Made by a program: the position numbers and the translations under genes. Of a stretch of 64,000 nt of DNA, positions 61,741 through 64,000 are shown piece by piece. The number at the start of each line of letters is the position of its first letter. Positions within the stretch are counted from its first letter, which is position 1. Below the pieces are notes generated by a model, which was not told where the DNA came from, ran no database searches, and worked only from the letters and a program-made list of their open reading frames with translations. Source of the stretch: Candidatus Latescibacterota bacterium (GTDB lineage: Bacteria; Latescibacterota; MVCY01; DTYK01); contig DTYK01000230.1 in the NCBI GenBank assembly GCA_012961925.1, forward strand, positions 1 through 64,000, in the 5' to 3' direction.

Positions 61741-62700
61741 ATGAGAGAATACATAGTCAAGAAGCTGGCCATAGCCGTGATTGTGCTGATAGGGGTATAC
61801 ACCATAACGTTCGTTCTGACGTTTATGATGCCGGGAGATCCGGCGAGGGTCTCCATGGGGCAGTTCGGTAATCCGGAAACGGTGAAACTGATAAGACAAA
61901 GGTGGGGACTGGATAGGCCCCGATATGTCCAGTACATCAAATACGCCGGATCTTTTCTGAAGGGGGAGATGGGGATGTCCTTCAGATACGACAGGCCAGT
62001 ATTGGACGTCATCAAATACAGGTTCCCACGATCTGCCTACCTCGGCCTGTGGGGCATACTCTTCTCCATTGTGCTATCCATACCCCTGGGAATTGTGGCT
62101 GCCTGTAAACAGAACACGCCTCTCGACAATGCCGCCGTTCTCTTTTCGCAAATAGGACGTTCCCTGCCGAGCTTCTGGCTGGGAATGATGCTCATCGCCA
62201 TGGTGGCTGTGGGTCTGGGGTGGGTCAAGGTCGTCCCGGAGGTGGAACCGGGCCGATTGTGGTCATTCTCAGGATTCTTCACAAGTCTGGATGACTACAT
62301 TCTGCCTGTAATCACCCTGGGTACGGGGCTGATGGCAACGACCACCCGGATGACGAGGTCCAGCATGCTCGAGGTGATAAGGGAGGACTATATAACCCTC
62401 GCCAGGGCGAAGGGACTTCCGGAAAGAGTGGTTATCCTCAAGCATGCGCTCAGGAACGCACTGATCCCCGTTGTAACCCTGATAGGGATGCAATTTCTGT
62501 TAATCGTAGGGGGAGTCATAATAACGGAGACAGTTTTCGGCATCAATGGGATCGGGAGATTATACGTAACATCCATACAGATGAGAGACTATCCCGTTGT
62601 GATAGCTTTAACCCTGATATACGCCTTCGGAGTTGTCCTGATAAACCTGCTTGTCGATCTGACATATGGGTGGATAGATCCAAGGGTCAGGTTAAGGTGA
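61741..62700 (+). CDS. ABC transporter permease, DppB/OppB type
   Basis: 319 residues with six membrane segments. N-terminus MREYIVKKLAIAVIVLIGVY and TFMMPGDPARVSM are typical, and the EAA loop DYITLARAKGLPERVVILKH followed by ALRNALIPVVTLIG contacts the ATPases. The end DLTYGWIDPRVRLR is the family's. It pairs with the next gene. Confidence 0.93.
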   Translation: MREYIVKKLAIAVIVLIGVYTITFVLTFMMPGDPARVSMGQFGNPETVKLIRQRWGLDRPRYVQYIKYAGSFLKGEMGMSFRYDRPVLDVIKYRFPRSAYLGLWGILFSIVLSIPLGIVAACKQNTPLDNAAVLFSQIGRSLPSFWLGMMLIAMVAVGLGWVKVVPEVEPGRLWSFSGFFTSLDDYILPVITLGTGLMATTTRMTRSSMLEVIREDYITLARAKGLPERVVILKHALRNALIPVVTLIGMQFLLIVGGVIITETVFGINGIGRLYVTSIQMRDYPVVIALTLIYAFGVVLINLLVDLTYGWIDPRVRLR

Positions 62701-62705
62701 TCGAT

Positions 62706-63869
62706 ATGGATGAACGGTTCAAGGGGCGGTTCATGGATACATTTGTGTGGGAAGAGAAGAAAGCAGAAAATAGGAAGATCCGTGTGGTTTTAGCCATCAC
62801 CGTCATAGGGCTGGTCCTGATCAAGATCCTGTTTATCAGTAGAGATACGATTCCCCAATGGGGGCTCAGGTTAGGCGTAGTTGGCCTCTACCTTGGGGTC
62901 TGGTATCTCTTCCTGGAGCGGATGTATAGATGGTATGTCAGGGTCAACTATGACAAACGCGCCAATCCAATAGCCAGGTTCTTTTTGAGGTTTTACAGAA
63001 ACAAACTGGCTACTTTGGGGTTTTTCATCGTGCTCACCCTTGTGGTGGTTGCAGTATTCGCCCCAGAGATCGCAAAGTACCCAGGGGAATACAGGGCTGA
63101 ATGGAAAGAGTATGCCCTGATGCCCCCTTCAAGGGAACATCCATTAGGCACTGTACCGTCCGGCGAAGACCTGTTCTCCCTGATCTGCTATGGTACCAGG
63201 ATCTCCGTCACCTTAGGGATCTCTGTGGTATCCCTGGGCGCAGCGATCGGGATTGCCCTGGGCGTTACCGCTGGATATTACGGTGGCAAGGTGGATAAGT
63301 TAATCAATTATGTGACCGATGTGGTCATGAGTTTTCCCTTCCTGGTCCTGATCCTGGTCATTGTCGGTGCGCTACGGTCAAATCCCCAGATAAATGAAAG
63401 GTTAATCGAGGTCGGAAAGACTGTCGGAGTGGACGCCCATCTGCTCATGGTCTTCCTCGCCCTCTCCTTTCTTGGCTGGACAGGCACTTTCAGGATCGTG
63501 AGGGGGCAGGTCCTGAGCATAAGGGAAAAGGATTATGTTGCAGCCGCGAAGGCTATCGGGGCCACCTCAAGGAGGATTATCTTTCGCCATATAGCGATAA
63601 ACACCCTGGCCCCCGTGATCGTCGTGATGACGCTTGGTATCGGAGGGGTAATCCTCACGGAAGCAGCACTTTCATATTTAGGATTTGGGGCCAGCGTCAC
63701 CACACCCTCGTGGGGCAGACTCCTGTCCGAAGCCAATGCCTATGTTTCACAGCTCAAATACATACACCTTGTGCTCTTTCCAGGGCTGGCGATCTTCTTG
63801 GCAATCCTGGGATTCACCACCATGGGGGATGGGGTGAGGGACGCCATAGACCCACGACTGAAGTTGTAA
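62706..63869 (+). CDS. ABC transporter permease, DppC/OppC type, with extended N-terminus
   Basis: 387 residues from ATG 62706, five bases behind dppB's stop. Residues from about 105 onward are ordinary DppC: FYRNKLATLGFFIVLTLVVV, HPLGTVPSGEDLFSLICYGT, DKLINYVTDVVMSFPFLVLI, the EAA loop KDYVAAAKAIGATSRRIIFR, and GDGVRDAIDPRLKL. The first 95 residues are extra: a charged start and two predicted membrane helices (VVLAITVIGLVLIKILFI, GVVGLYLGVWYLFL). DppC is usually about 300 residues. Together they would form the membrane channel. Confidence 0.92.
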   Translation: MDERFKGRFMDTFVWEEKKAENRKIRVVLAITVIGLVLIKILFISRDTIPQWGLRLGVVGLYLGVWYLFLERMYRWYVRVNYDKRANPIARFFLRFYRNKLATLGFFIVLTLVVVAVFAPEIAKYPGEYRAEWKEYALMPPSREHPLGTVPSGEDLFSLICYGTRISVTLGISVVSLGAAIGIALGVTAGYYGGKVDKLINYVTDVVMSFPFLVLILVIVGALRSNPQINERLIEVGKTVGVDAHLLMVFLALSFLGWTGTFRIVRGQVLSIREKDYVAAAKAIGATSRRIIFRHIAINTLAPVIVVMTLGIGGVILTEAALSYLGFGASVTTPSWGRLLSEANAYVSQLKYIHLVLFPGLAIFLAILGFTTMGDGVRDAIDPRLKL

Positions 63870-63882
63870 TACGGAGAAGAAG

Positions 63883-64000
63883 ATGGGAGGGAAGCTGTTA
63901 GAGATAAAGGACCTTGTCGTCCATTTCTTTACGGAGGATGGCGTGGTCAAGGCCCTGGACGGGGTGGGGTTCCATGTAAACAGCGAGGAGACCTTTGCCC
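63883..64000 (+). CDS. ABC transporter ATP-binding protein, DppD/OppD type (start only)
   Basis: The ATG at 63883 is preceded by GGAG and begins MGGKLLEIKDLVVHFFTEDG, followed by VVKALDGVGFHVNSEETFA up to the window edge. This is the normal N-terminus of peptide-transporter ATPases just before the Walker A motif, which lies outside the window. It continues the operon after the two permease genes. Confidence 0.85.
   Translation, partial: MGGKLLEIKDLVVHFFTEDGVVKALDGVGFHVNSEETFA

Noticed and set aside
1..64000. CRISPR arrays, prophage, integrase/att sites, complete insertion sequences, restriction or defence genes
   Set aside because: None seen: no regularly spaced repeats, no transposase or integrase motifs, and all large reading frames are accounted for by housekeeping or metabolic genes.

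Overview
The window is a gene-dense stretch of about 50% GC bacterial chromosome. From roughly 1 to 10.5 kb and 13 to 59.5 kb almost every gene is on the minus strand; glnA-nadE (10.8-13.0 kb) and an oligopeptide ABC transporter operon (59.9 kb to the right edge) are on the plus strand. A PorV/PorQ-type barrel protein, GmhA and two GT9 heptosyltransferase-like proteins indicate an outer membrane with LPS. RNase Y, the YmdB phosphodiesterase, HPr kinase and an unadenylylated-type glutamine synthetase are more often listed for Gram-positives. That mix suits a deep-branching, uncultured diderm lineage, possibly FCB-like. I cannot name the phylum from this window. The readable promoters are ordinary sigma70 type (TTGACA/TTGACC, 17-base spacer, TATATT-like).

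Layout. (1) 1-10.5 kb: the translation/RNA operon rimP-nusA-infB-DUF503-rbfA-truB-ribF-rpsO-pnp-M16 peptidase, read leftward from a promoter at about 10.5 kb with a hairpin in its leader. RimP has lost its C-terminal domain. (2) 10.8-13 kb: glnA and nadE. (3) 13.1-16.9 kb: rsmB, a membrane-anchored PASTA protein, rpe and hprK. (4) 17-30.2 kb: one long leftward run, tRNA-Val-thrS-infC-rpmI-rplT-pheS-pheT-zapB-like-zapA-(6S RNA candidate)-rny-ymdB-xseA-FGGY kinase. Its infC starts with AUU behind a near-complete Shine-Dalgarno sequence. (5) 30.2-34.7 kb: an exonuclease-DinG helicase fusion and two LPS-type glycosyltransferase genes. (6) 34.7-40.5 kb: amino-acid synthesis (aspartate aminotransferase, hisG, hisD, hisC, pheA). 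(7) 40.5-45.1 kb: a pentitol/pentulose catabolic cluster (polyol dehydrogenase, AraB, AraD) that also carries a URO-D superfamily protein. (8) 45.5-49.2 kb: ffh-rpsP-rimM-trmD-rplS, where S16 has a long acidic tail and khpA is absent. (9) 49.3-54.4 kb: gmhA-era-purD-purE-TsaC/phosphatase fusion-cobO. (10) 54.5-59.5 kb: a PorV-like outer-membrane protein, then GRP-type sugar transporter, iron-type alcohol dehydrogenase, cupin and glycerate 2-kinase, which looks like a small sugar or sugar-acid catabolic module. (11) 59.9-64 kb: peptide/solute ABC importer (binding protein, two permeases, start of the ATPase).

The most unusual non-coding content is a family of dispersed, foldable repeats. Three copies of an approximately 85-base element with 26-base complementary arms lie at 25.8, 39.1 and 45.3 kb, each between housekeeping genes. 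There are also a 38-base repeat shared by 10.1 kb and 61.7 kb, a 12-bp perfect hairpin between rimP and nusA, and decayed short repeats in several gaps. Start sites were moved from the longest reading frame where Shine-Dalgarno sequences, gene overlaps or family N-termini supported it. No searches were run, so all family assignments rest on motif recognition.
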